From Jackrogersella multiformis (lineage: Eukaryota; Ascomycota; Sordariomycetes; Xylariales; Hypoxylaceae): a stretch of 64,000 nucleotides of DNA. Where the stretch lies: positions 868,001 to 932,000 of the forward strand of contig CADCXD010000010.1 in NCBI GenBank assembly GCA_902806575.1, given 5' to 3'. The notes below the pieces were generated by a model that ran no database searches, was not told where the DNA came from, and saw nothing but the letters and a program-made list of their open reading frames with translations. The position numbers and the translations under genes are program-made. Positions 1 through 10,693 of this stretch are shown here, in pieces (position 1 is the first letter of the stretch; every line of letters starts with the position of its first letter).

Positions 1-1498
1 ATTCCTGCTTCGGAATCCGTACTTTATGTAGTGTACACCTACCTTGGTAAGCGGGTAATCATGACCTCGCGGGCTTATTTGCCTAAGGTAGAGACACGCG
101 TATTCCATCAAGTAGACAAGTCTCGTCACTTTTAGACACGTACGACCCCCTCCCCCCCACCTCCTTAGGGCCAAGCCAAGCGTTCCTAGCCTGAATGCCT
201 CAGAGGTAGTGCCGAACCCCCTTTCCGGCAATGTGCTTGTGCGGCTCTGTTTTTCGGGGGTGGGATGGGATGACCCCATTGACCGGCACAAGGCTACAAT
301 AGCTACAATTTACTAAAAATAGCTTTAAGAACAACTAAGTAAGTATAGCTATTGAGATTTGTTTTATTGGGTGCGAAATTACGAATAAGCGGGCATATTG
401 ATCAAGGTTTTGCTGTAATTGTTGCTATGCTTCGTAAATCGTAGCTATTGTATGTAGTCTTGTGCCGGTCAATGGGATAGGTATAAATGGCCTTGAAATT
501 CAGGAGGTTTGGAATAAATAGGGGTATTGTGTCACGTGAAGTATACCGATATTTACACATGAGACATGTTGAACTCGGGTCTTTCTAGTATGACTAAGAA
601 CATCAACTAGTACATTGGGGTATTTGTATCATTGCATTACCTAAATACACAGAGCAACTCGGATATCTAGGTACCTAATATCGAGCTAGCAAAAGGTATA
701 GATCATATTCAACTAGCTAGGTACATACCTAGTATAGGACTTCTAGCCAATGGTTAGACTCACGTAAGCGAGCGGCCTAGACATTCATTACTAGGTCTGA
801 GATGGTTGATTCCGGGATTTTGCGGGGTTTTATTCCTAAGTTCCTAGTCCTTACACAAATTCTAGGGCCCCAGGGTAACATAATGCGCAACTATATGAAT
901 AGTATCATATATATCGACACTGCAATAGAGAGGTTAGCCGCGGTTCGATGTGAAGTTGGATGAAATCATCTTACCTTAATGTGCCACCCCTTATATAAAA
1001 TGTATAGTAATTCGAAGAGTAAGCTTGAAGATCTGGCGAAGATTTTGATGCTCGTTGGGATCGTAAGTAGGTATATGTCATTGGATATAGGAACCTATTT
1101 CAACCCGAGTGAGATAGATCGAGATTAACATTGAGGATAGCGCTGCATAGGACGCGCAATAGCCTAAGAATGGTCACAAAAAGCATTTTTAACTATGCAT
1201 CCTTACATCATCAAATAGAGAAACAACCCTGCACCGTGAGGAGTTGCCTTAATCTAGAGGACGATACGCCAATCGTTGGCCATGTCGACACTACATGATA
1301 AGAATTGCAAGTATGGCAAGAGTATGTAGTATATAACCCCGCTCATCATTATGTGTGATGTGATCAGTCTCTAAAATTGTTAGTTATTATTGTCAGACAA
1401 CTTTGACGAGGCGGCATCATTGTGTAAAGTTGATAGAGTCTTTCATCGAATGCTTTGTGTTCAAATCCGTAATTCTCGTGCTTATAGAGCCATACATC
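1..1498. other. Gene-free left end
   Basis: I find no supportable coding region upstream of the P450 start at 1499. The stretch holds one inverted-repeat element (275-476, listed separately) and several loose copies of the CTAGGTACCTA-type motif around 665-735. A protein-coding gene cut off by the window edge cannot be excluded, but no reading frame here resembles one. Confidence 0.6.
275..476. mobile_element. MITE-like inverted-repeat element
   Basis: The 202-bp segment begins with CCCATTGACCGGCACAAG at 275 and ends with its exact reverse complement at 459-476. The inverted match continues inwards over CTACA and ATAGCTAC, with one mismatch and a 4-base insertion in the right arm. The interior is AT-rich and non-coding. 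This is the layout of a non-autonomous DNA transposon (MITE). I could not see a convincing target-site duplication in the flanks, so the superfamily is unknown. The alternative is an old local inverted duplication. Confidence 0.7.
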
Positions 1499-3391
1499 AT
1501 GGCCACATTCTTTAATACTGTTCTTGCCATAGCAACGGTCTTGCTTCTTGTCTACCGGCTGGGTAGAATCGGACAGCGGCCAAAGGGATACCCCCCTGGG
1601 CCACCGACATTGCCTCTGATAGGAAATATCCATCAGATACCAAAGGAAAAGGGACACTTGCAATTCCAGAAATGGGCAGAGGAATACGGGCCAGTATACT
1701 CATTGATTCTGGGAACCAAGGTCATGATCGTTCTTTCATCTGACCAGGCAGTCAAAGATCTGCTGGACAAGCGGAGTAACATTTACTCTTCAAGGCCAGA
1801 TGCCTATTTTGGAAATATCATTAGCGGAAACGAGCGAATGTTATTGATGGTACGTCGTCGGGGTCAAAGCTTGGTATCTTGGTGAGAGTATTGAACCAAT
1901 CTAACCGTTAACTCGGCGATTAGGAGTACGGTGATAAGTGGCGTATGCTCCGTAAGCTCGTGCATAACAGCCTTAACATCAAGGCATCTCGAACATACGT
2001 TCCGTATCAGGATCTTGAGAACAAGGCAATGCTTATCGGATTCGTAGAGAGTCCTGATCAGTTCATTCACCACATCCGGAGATTTGCAAATTCTCTGTCG
2101 ACGCAAATGCTATTTGGGTTTCGCACTGTTCGGAATGATGACCCAAGACTCAAACAGCTTTTTCATGTGAGTCGAACTACTGCGCTGCTGCTGCTGCTGC
2201 TGCGGAACTGTACTCACTGAAGCATAGAACTTCGAGAAATTTAGTGATGTCATGGGCTCGCAAGCCTCCGCCGTGCTTGGTAGCTTCCCCATACTGAGAT
2301 ATCTCCCTGATGCTCTCCTACCTATGAGGAGAAATGCGAAGGAGTTACATCGCAAGGAAGCAGCCCTTTACGTGGGGCTTTATCAGGAGACTAGAAACAA
2401 GGTTAAAGACGGCAAGGCGAAGGCAAGTCTAGAACCTCTCCGGGTCATTTCTCGATAAAGTCATCTGACCCAGTATAGCCATGTTTCTGTGTTGACCTCG
2501 TTCGATCTCAAGATAAGCAAGGCTTCTCCGATCTCACTGCAGCATATGTCAGCGGATCACTGCTGGAAGCTGGCTCTGATACGACATCAGCTACACTAGT
2601 AGGTTGGGTTCAGGCTATGATTCTTTTTCCTGAAGTTCCCAAAACCGCCCAAGCCGAACTCGATCGCGTATGTGGAGACCGGCTCCCGGATCTAAACGAC
2701 CTCCCGGATCTCCCTTACACTCGCAGCTGTATGAAAGAGACAATAAGGTGGATGCCAACTGTGATCCTAGGCGTGCCACACGCGGTTATTTGTGATGATG
2801 AATATATGGGCTACAAGATTCCTAAAGACGCCGGGGTGATGTTGAATGTTTGGTAAGTGAGAAATAACCTAACTGGACATGATATCTGGCTCATCTATCC
2901 GGTACTGAAGGGGAATTCATAATGATCCGAAGCGGCATCCCCACCCCCGGCGATTTGACCCGACCCGTTGGGCCCACGACAGTCAAACGTCGGTGGAAGC
3001 TGCGAATAATCCAGAGGCATCTCAACGCGATCACTTCCTATTCGGTGCTGGCCGTCGCCTCTGTCAAGGTATGCACATCGCGGACCGGTCTCTCTTTTTA
3101 GCTATGTCGCGGCTACTTTGGGCCTTTGACTTTGAAATGGCCGTTGATGAGAGCACGGGGAAAGAGATGATTCCGGATATAGAGAAACTGATTCCGGAAA
3201 ATGGGATGTTTGTCCAGCCCGAACCATTTAAAGCATCCATCAAGCCTCGAAGCATACGGAAGGCGGAGCGGATCCGAGAAGAATGGAGTAAGATGACAGA
3301 ACTTCTTGATTGTCAGATGCAATGGAAAACCGTCCCCGAGGGATTGGTCTGGAGGGACTACGAACCGGCCGAAGCTGCGAAGAAGGCTTGA
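1499..3391 (+). CDS. Cytochrome P450 monooxygenase
   Basis: Five exons are read: 1499-1849, 1924-2166, 2228-2422, 2479-2852 and 2911-3391, giving 547 residues. An N-terminal hydrophobic anchor (about residues 4-19) is followed by the proline hinge PPGPPTLPLIG. The K-helix ExxR is KETIRW (E350, R353), and the heme loop is FGAGRRLCQG with Cys439 as the thiolate ligand. The oxygen-binding helix region reads EAGSDTTS. It is therefore a complete, probably active class II P450 of the endoplasmic reticulum that takes electrons from cytochrome P450 reductase. The PHA...DDEYMGYKIPKDAG stretch is typical of the fungal P450 group that includes O-methylsterigmatocystin oxidoreductase-like enzymes, but the substrate cannot be inferred. 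Intron 3 (2423-2478) starts with GCAAGT rather than GT. Intron 2 carries a short CTG run. The next gene is an aminotransferase 1.7 kb away, and there is no sign of a shared pathway. Confidence 0.93.
2184..2203. repeat. CTG microsatellite in P450 intron 2
   Basis: A run of six to seven CTG units lies inside the intron 2167-2227. If the intron were retained it would encode a leucine tract and then terminate. It is a candidate length polymorphism between strains. Confidence 0.8.
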
Positions 3392-5123
3392 TTAGATGGT
3401 TGGCTGGTTAGCTGATTACCTGCCTACCTAGGTACCTAGGTAGGTATTAAACGAACTCGGCCACACGCTTGTCATTAGATAGGGATTTTGTTGTTTGGGT
3501 TCACACTTGTGACTTGGTTATTGGATGATGCCATATTTTATGTGGCCATTAATATAGGCGTACATGTATGTAAGAGACGAAATATGTGTGTAAGAGACAA
3601 AATGGATGGATACTTACACTAGGTAGTCTTAGGTATGGATGTATGGATCTTGGGAATAATAACGTTTTGGTACGAAGCGATGATGACAGAGAGATAAGAT
3701 ATTTACGGGGATAAATTACGGGAACAGGGGAGTAAAATTTGAATTATGATCACGCCAAGGTCTTACTATGCTTCCATAGCAGCAAAGCGGCAGGCCCAGC
3801 CTACTAAATACGGCCAGCTAAGGCAATGGTCGGCAATTCGCGGCTCACTGTACTCATATACCTGGGTACCTAGGTACCTAACCTGGTAAATAAACTTTTC
3901 TGTAAGCCGAAGGGCAAAGGGCGTAGGGCGGGCAAATTCCACACTGGATCTCAACTCTAACTTTCCGTCTTTTCCCATTCAACATCTACTACTAATTACC
4001 TACCTAGCTGCCTAGGCACGCTTAGTCCTCCGACTTTTATAATCCAGGACCGGAACACGTGTCTGTGGGATGCATAGTGGAGATGATGATGTATCCATGG
4101 ATATAAAGGCATTACTTGTCCTTGCGATCTCGGACCAGTGTTTTCCTTGTCTTTCACTCATTGAACGACCCCAAGTTGGCAAAGAACTATGTATGCGGCC
4201 CGAGCAGCGGATGACGATCCGCCTTATATCGAATCAGCGGTATCAGCGGCATCATGCTGTGCTCCACTTCCCACATGATTTTCAGCCTCCGTATACAACC
4301 GAAGCATACCCACGAGCTGCTATGCGTATAGATTTTTGCGGCATGTAGAGCGGTCCAATGGCCGACTTCTAGAATGACTAACACTACGTAGGTGTGTAGC
4401 GTACATAGTGTCACCCACGAGATCGTCCACATGACGCTACGGCATGGTTATGGATATCCCGGATGGGACTAACAACGTTGGGAGTTTTACTAAATACGGA
4501 GCGTCCATGTCGGGTCGGTTCCAGACTTGTGGGAACCTTCTGCCTCTCTGTGGGTAGGTGGTATTTCTAGCTAACACCACCGCACCTGGGCACTGCACCA
4601 TGGCTATTAACTTTCTCGGCCAGGCCTTGGTCCAATTAACTCGACGGAGAGTCTGCAAACTTTGCATCTCCTTTTCCCCATTGGCCTGCCGGGTCTTGAA
4701 CGTATTCAACGGGTGCCGCAAACAAGGATCACACGCCCTATGCAGTCTGTCAATATGAGTTCCGGAGTTTAATGCTAGCTCAGGACGAAACTATAGGTAC
4801 AAGCACCGATCTTCTTAGACGAGGAAATACCCTACATAGTGCTTTCTCTATTAGCTATCTATCTACCTAGGTAGGTAGTTATTGAGTCATCAGCTTCTCT
4901 ACCAGTCCCACGCGATTGAACGTTTGGCTTAATTATTTATAACTTCTCCTGCTTAGTCCCACGCAACCTCCGTTTCTCCTTTGTTCGACTACCGACGACA
5001 TATAAGGGGAAAATTTTCACCATCTCATAGTGTTACTTAACTTACTACATCTCTAGTTTGAAACCCTTACAGTTATATTTATCAACAATAAGTTGATTTA
5101 TACTAGTCTTCAAGTCATAAATA
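3392..5123. other. Intergenic spacer
   Basis: No gene is supported. The spacer contains copies of the palindromic CCTAGGTACCTAGG motif at 3421-3447, 3863-3880 and 4863-4878. The last 150 bases are the likely promoter and leader of the aminotransferase. Confidence 0.6.
5001..5010 (+). promoter_or_regulatory. Possible TATA box of the aminotransferase gene
   Basis: TATAAGGGGA lies about 120 bp before the ATG at 5124 and sits in a pyrimidine-rich promoter-like stretch. The assignment rests on sequence and distance only. Confidence 0.4.
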
Positions 5124-6488
5124 ATGGCCCCATCTGCAGTTCCTTCGACTAGCCACGATGGCGAACAGGACTTGGATCTGACATCTTCCGCCATCGACCA
5201 CCGACTTGCCGAACATGACCACCCTAGCGGAAGCTCCAATAGCCAAAACACTCAATCGTTGAATGCAAACGGTAGTGGGGAATCTAAGCCAAATATCCAG
5301 GAGCTAGATGCCTCTAAGATTACTTACACCTTCACCAAGGAGCCCCGCGAGGTTCCTCCTCTGGGCGTTGACTCCATCGACGGTTCAACGATCTGCACAG
5401 ATCACATGATCACCGTAGCATGGTCAGCTAAGTCCGGCTGGAAGACGCCCGAACTTAGACCTTACGGTCCTCTGAGTCTTATGCCAACAGCTTCTGTCCT
5501 TCATTATGCCACCGAATGTTTTGAGGGTCTGAAGGCGTACCGCGGTTTTGATGGCAAGCTACGCCTGTTCCGACCCGACTGCAACGCTGCCCGTTTTCTC
5601 ATGTCTTCGGTGCGTATCAGCCTGCCGACTTTCTCTCCTCCCGAATTAGAAAAGTTGCTCTTGGCGTTGATGACCGTGGACGGTCCTAAATGGCTACCCC
5701 GCGACCGCCCCGGTAGCTTCATCTACTTACGCCCGACCCTCATCGGAACCCAATCACAGCTTGGTGTACAAGCTCCATCAGAAGCTCTTCTCTATATTAT
5801 CGCCAGCTATATGCCAATCCTAGACGCGGCACCAGGTGGCTTGAAACTTCACACGTCGCCGGATGATATGGTACGTGCTTGGGTTGGTGGCTTTGGATAC
5901 GCGAAGGTTGGCGCAAATTATGGCCCTTCTCTCCTAGCAACCCAAGAAGCCCGTGCAAGAGGCTTCGGGCAGATCCTATGGCTATACGGTAAAGAAGGTT
6001 ACTGCACAGAAGCTGGGGCGAGCAATTTCTTCGTCCTGTGGAAGAGCAAGGAAGGAAAGGCCCAACTCATCACTGCTCCGTTAGATGACAGATTGATCCT
6101 AGATGGTATTACGAGGCGCAGCTTGTTGCAGCTAGCTCGTGAGCGACTGGGTGACGGTATCGAGATAGTGGAGAGGAAATACACTATTCAAGAGGTAGTA
6201 GAGGCCAACTCAGAAGGTAGACTTCTGGAAGTGTTCGCGGCTGGTACAGCAGTGAGTTTTCCAAATATATCGCTGGAGGAACTTTATAGAGCATCCACAC
6301 TAACATACTTGCAGTATTTTGTCTCTCCAGTTTCGCTCATCCACCACCGTGGGCAGGATATCCAAATTCCGATGGGAAAGGCAGGTGAAGGTGGCCAAAC
6401 CACTCTCAAGATAAAGAGCTGGTTCCAAGATATTATGTACGGAAACATAGATCACCCATGGGGCATCGTCGTACAGGAGGAACATTAG
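5124..6488 (+). CDS. Branched-chain amino acid aminotransferase
   Basis: This is a class IV PLP-dependent aminotransferase that interconverts Leu/Ile/Val and their 2-oxo acids using glutamate/2-oxoglutarate. The diagnostic blocks are HYATECFEGLKAYRG, RFLMSSVRISLP, the lysine in YAKVGANYG (Lys261, expected Schiff-base lysine) and CTEAGASNFFV. The open frame runs straight through, but 6252-6314 has GTGAGT at one end, TTGCAG at the other and a 63-nt length. Removing it joins EVFAAGTA to YFVSPV, which matches the family, so I call exons 5124-6251 and 6315-6488 (433 residues). The first 60 or so residues are Ser/Asn/Gln-rich and not obviously a mitochondrial presequence, so a cytosolic (Bat2-like) location is more likely but unproven. 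Single-copy housekeeping versus accessory role cannot be told from this window. Confidence 0.94.
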   Translation: MAPSAVPSTSHDGEQDLDLTSSAIDHRLAEHDHPSGSSNSQNTQSLNANGSGESKPNIQELDASKITYTFTKEPREVPPLGVDSIDGSTICTDHMITVAWSAKSGWKTPELRPYGPLSLMPTASVLHYATECFEGLKAYRGFDGKLRLFRPDCNAARFLMSSVRISLPTFSPPELEKLLLALMTVDGPKWLPRDRPGSFIYLRPTLIGTQSQLGVQAPSEALLYIIASYMPILDAAPGGLKLHTSPDDMVRAWVGGFGYAKVGANYGPSLLATQEARARGFGQILWLYGKEGYCTEAGASNFFVLWKSKEGKAQLITAPLDDRLILDGITRRSLLQLARERLGDGIEIVERKYTIQEVVEANSEGRLLEVFAAGTAVSFPNISLEELYRASTLTYLQYFVSPVSLIHHRGQDIQIPMGKAGEGGQTTLKIKSWFQDIMYGNIDHPWGIVVQEEH

Positions 6489-7585
6489 GTCCCCTAATTT
6501 TTCCACTTCGCGTTGTGGCCATACGGCATCTCGTCACAGTTCGGGTTCCTGGGATTCCACAACTGTCGAGGAGGTATTACGGCCGTAGAAAGTCTTCTAT
6601 CTGCTGCTTGCTCCCGTATAATATATATTTCTCGATGGGGTCACGGTGACAGATAAGTAGGGGCGATGCTGAAGTGGGTGCATTTTTCTGGGGAGATCTC
6701 AACGTCGAGGCCTAAGCATTACACAAAATCATGGCGAGCGACATTTCTCATCCGATCCACGACGACACGTTCAACCTACACAGCCATTCTTCTGGATTAC
6801 CTCGGCAGCATTCCACAGAAAGAGATGCATAGAGGGATGTTGTTAGGTTTTGCTCTTTCTCTGTTCATTTTCTATCCAGCGTTTCAGCTCACGAGCCACA
6901 CGGCATGAGGAACGTAACGTCCCAAAATACACCTGATAATAGCATGTTTCGAGCATTGCAGAGCCTTTTTCGAATACTACATGACTAGAGCATTTCTTAC
7001 AAAGGCGGATTTATTCCAATGATGTGCTGCTAGATGGTCCCACGAGTAATGCATGGGTTTGAGGCAAAGTCGCTCTAGCTCATCGAATTCTTCGAGTTCC
7101 CTTCAGACACAGCACGAGGATGGGCGGCGAAACGCATGCTTGTCTCAGGCAGGCGGGTTATACAGATCAAGGAGCTGTAAAATAAAAAATAAAGATTATC
7201 AGCTAGTTGTATATCCCCGTTCAAAAATAAACAATAAACTAGGATATAGGGGATCTTCAAATTATCCGGCATGAGAAACGCTGACCCCTATCGGGTAGGT
7301 TATCTTGGCAGCTATATACTAAGCCATTTCCCGTATATCGCGATTGCCGACATTCTATATCTCAAACGAGTTTATCTCATCGTTACAACTGGTTAGCTAA
7401 ATCGTGGAGCTAGAATCTCAGCCGCAGTCGTCGCGATGCGATCCGCAACGGCAAGACGTGCCATCAGGGCTCTCGAGAGAGTCCTCGCACGCACCCTCCA
7501 CGCCCACCGCGCGCGCCAGCCACGACCACGCCCGCGGCTTTCTCCTCCACCTCCACGCGCAAGAAGCACGCCCCGCTCGGCCGCC
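6489..7585. other. Spacer between convergent genes
   Basis: The aminotransferase (+) and the coiled-coil gene (-) converge here. A 33-codon ORF starts at 6731 and an overlapping frame (about 6826-6908) encodes a hydrophobic stretch, but neither makes a convincing gene. It may be a decayed fragment. Confidence 0.5.
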
Positions 7586-8659
7586 TCAGCGGTTCAGAAA
7601 AGAGTGCAGGATCTTCCCGGCCTCCTTCTCGATCTCCTGAAGAAATTCCTAGAGCTCAATCAGCACGTCGCCCCGGTGCTGGTCTTCGACCTGCGGGACT
7701 GCGGGCCGGAGCCCGGGGGACTTACCTCTTCGTATGCCATCATCTCCTCCACTACATCCTTGCTCGCCTTGTCTAGAGCTGCGCCGAATCCGGCGAGGGT
7801 GGAGGCGTGCGAGGCGGAGGATGGCGCGGAGAGCGACATCCCGCTGTTCTCGTTACGGCGCGTCGTATCCGCGGCGCCGTCAGATCCCTTTCGTGGCGGC
7901 ATCAGCATCGCCTCGCCCAGCTCCTCGATCTCGGCCTGGGCGTCGGCCCATGACGCCCAGAGGCCGTCGAGCTCGGCGGCGGCGGCCTCAAGCTTCTCGC
8001 CGAAGACGGACACGGCCTCGCGGATGCTCACAGCCTCGGTGCGCTCGCGGCCGTCCGCGGACGTGGCCGTGTAGTCCACGGTAAGGTCCCGCATGGAGGC
8101 CTGCAGCTTGCCGATCTCGGCGCCGAGGACGGCGAGCTTCTGCCTGTTGGCGCGGATGGCGGAGTCGTTGCGCTGGACTAGGTCTGCTTCGGCTGCTTCG
8201 AGGCTCGAGAGGGCCGCGCTGTGGATTGTCGCGCGCAGGTTGGCGTAGCGTTCTGGTGGGCGGTAGTGGTAGGTTAGTGGGGAGATGGATTCGGGGTTTG
8301 GAGTCAAATAGGGGGGTGCTTCAAAATAAATAATAAGAGTAATTAACGTAGAACTTACCATCGAGCTCTCTCACTAGCGGGGATTCGGGGTCAGGGGACG
8401 GGCTAGGACGTTGGCGACGGCTGCGGAGGTGCTTCACGGCTTGGTCCTCCTCGTCAGCCCTCGGTCTTTTGTACTTGTCGAATAGGGGGGCAATTGAGTA
8501 ATGAGCCTGCTTGTGTCGCTTTGGTGGGGACGGGCGAATGCTATTGTCTTCTTGTCCATCTTCGTCGAGAAGTAGGCGGCGCTTAAAGGATTTGAGACGG
8601 ACGGGGGAATCGCTCTTCAGGGGTGTGGGGACCTGCTCTGGTTGGAGGCGCGCAAACAT
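7586..8659 (-). CDS. Unrecognised coiled-coil protein, probably nuclear
   Basis: Three exons on the minus strand fit: 8659-8359, 8318-7726 and 7648-7586, giving 318 residues. I do not recognise the family. The first 100 residues are basic and disordered, with clusters such as FKRRLLL, PPKRHK and SRRQRPSPSP that could be nuclear localisation signals. The middle (about 120-260) is alanine/leucine/glutamate-rich and strongly heptad-like, so a long coiled coil is expected. The last 20 residues, encoded by exon 3, are again helical and charged. The exon 2/3 junction uses GTAAGT and an acceptor CTCTAG preceded by a CTGAT branch-like site; other acceptors run into stops. The first intron is only 40 nt, which is short. 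The layout would suit a kinetochore or chromosome-scaffold subunit, but that is a guess. The coding region is markedly more GC-rich than its flanks. Confidence 0.72.
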
Positions 8660-9200
8660 GATGATAGACCGGAATCTGGAATATGGAAGGGTAAATATGG
8701 AATAGATGCAATTTTGCAACTTCAATCTATCTGGCTATTTAATATTTGTGTTAGTTTCCTCCTCTCTGAGAAATATATATTAAAAAGATACAACCTTCTC
8801 AAGTCCGCTAGGTTACTTATTCGCTCGAAAGGCAATAGGCGATGGTCAATGTCCGAGAAATAAAAGCTAAGAGTGAGTAGATTTCTCGTGGCACAAAAGA
8901 TATTAATTATGCTTCCACTATGAAGTCAAATCAAGATGGCATCTATATAAAGTAATAAGATTGGGAAAGAGCAATTGTCCTTACCATACCTAGTGGGATA
9001 TTGCCTTCGTTCTTTCTTTTTCCTAGTAGATACTACCTATTATATCTTCAGTCATAGCCATAGAAACGCCTTCCCTCCAAATACTATGCACACCTGGGCA
9101 GGTACCTACCCTAAGTATATGAGAGGCAGGTAGGTAGGTAGGTATGACCCATTTCCAAAAGAAATCCACTCCGAGTCTCGTGTCTTCCCCCGATTTCTCC
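8660..9200. other. Spacer
   Basis: This holds the 5' flank of the coiled-coil gene and the 3' flank of the phosphatase gene, with a run of GTAG units (CAGGTAGGTAGGTAGGTA) at 9127-9145. No gene is supported. Confidence 0.6.
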
Positions 9201-10292
9201 TTAATCCACTACTTCTGCCCTGATCAAGACTGGTACCAATGCACCAGCCGCTACCCAAACCTCACGATGACCGATAGCGCTATACAGAGCCCTGATTAAT
9301 CCCGAGTGTGCCGTGAACGAAATAAAAGTCTTGTCGTCGTTGCTAAAGATATCATGCAGAAGCATTTTCGCTCGATGAGTGACTTCACCCTCCGTCTCCC
9401 GTCGATCCGCGTTCCATAGCTCGTCGAATTCCACGAGAGATGGTTCGATCCTGAATTCAGGGTAATTAGATGCAATCCACGTTTTCGCACTGCGACGGTC
9501 GCAAGTGTGCTTTCCGAAGCGCTCCCGTAGCCTCTCCTTGACGACGGGCCTGAACCGCCGATCAGGTGCGACGTTGAGTCCCGAGTAAGTAATTCTCGTC
9601 GTCTCAAGGCAGCGCGCTAAGGGGCTCGTGTAGTGACTCTGTGGAGCTGGCATTCCCAGATTCTCAATTGACGTCCGCCAGAAAGCATTCAGCTCTCGTG
9701 CTTGACCCTTCCCCTTTTCTGTCAGGTGAGCGTCTGACCAATTAGTGCGGCCATCGCCATCAAGATGCGACCAGTAAGACTGCACACCCAACTTAGCACT
9801 CAACAGCGAATATGAAATAAGGGCGAGGTGCACTTACATCCCATACATGCCGCCCTACTTCGGCTTCCTTTACGTTGTGGTATCCTTCACCATGTCTGAT
9901 GAGGAAGACTACCTTATACGAAACTCTACCTTGCCCTCGTTTGTTTTGGTCGTTAAGAAAATGAACAAACCGTTCCCACTGAGTTTTCGTCCTGCCTGGG
10001 TCAACAATGGCATCTGTTTCGTAGGTGCGATTGATCAGGCCTAGGCCCGGTCGCGTTGTCTAGATTTCCATTAGGTCATGTCGGTTTTTTCATATACATT
10101 AGAAATGATTCAACTAACCGCTCGGAAACCAGGTCCTGTGGGGTCCTCGTCGTGGAGGAAGAAATTAGGCACCGCTTCGTAAGTAAAGCTCTTCATCGTC
10201 GGTATATTGCTGCTGTAGTTGTTATTTCTCGTTACAAGCCAAGATGTGAAGAGTGAGACTATGCTAAACAAAACTAGAATCGGCCAAAGCAT
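9201..10292 (-). CDS. Histidine phosphatase (phosphoglycerate-mutase-like), membrane-anchored
   Basis: Exons are 10292-10119, 10059-9838 and 9779-9201, giving 324 residues. The second exon encodes the catalytic LIRHGEGYHN block with the phosphorylated His114. The third encodes SPLARCLETT and FTAHSGLIRAL with the second catalytic His290. The order GLINRTY, then RHGEGYHN, then WD|SYWSHLDGDG is that of the fungal PMU1-like branch of the superfamily, not of glycolytic phosphoglycerate mutase. Residues 2-20 form a hydrophobic segment that would act as a signal anchor, so the enzyme is likely lumenal or extracellular on a membrane. The natural phosphoester substrate is unknown. It is divergent from the HET gene, with 401 bp between the two start codons. 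Confidence 0.9.
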
Positions 10293-10693
10293 TCCTGAGA
10301 CGTTGAATTAAATAGTTAAGTCCCTCCAACTCCATACAAGGAGCCGAATCAGATCATATTTACTACCTCGTTAATCAGACTAGTATTCGGCTGAGATATT
10401 ACCACTTGATTCACAGATTCAGCCTTAGATGACTAGAGTCAGCCTATATCAAATGCGGATCTAGGCAAGCGCTTGCATCCAAATACAGCACAGCTGTAGC
10501 TAGGCACTGCGCCACCACCATCGTGGAACGATGATTGGATGCCGTTGAAGTAGTACAATGCTCGAGGCCGCCATCTAGATAAATACCCCCGGCTTTGTTT
10601 GTCTCGAGTGTCTCGAGTGCATTCCTGAGCAAACAATGTCATTTTCCTGAGCAGGCATCATCCTGAGAACAATGCGATTCTTCCCCTATTGAA
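10293..10693. other. Divergent promoter region
   Basis: This 401-bp region separates the start codons of the phosphatase (-) and the HET-domain gene (+). I see no ORF worth calling and no clear TATA element. Confidence 0.5.

Noticed and set aside
1499..6488. P450 plus aminotransferase as the edge of a secondary-metabolite cluster
   Set aside because: No backbone enzyme, transporter or cluster regulator lies nearby, and the aminotransferase looks like a normal metabolic enzyme.
6731..6908. A 33-codon ORF with good start context and an overlapping frame encoding a hydrophobic segment
   Set aside because: The two frames cannot be joined by a plausible short intron, and neither part matches a family I know. 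It may be a relic but is not annotated as a gene.
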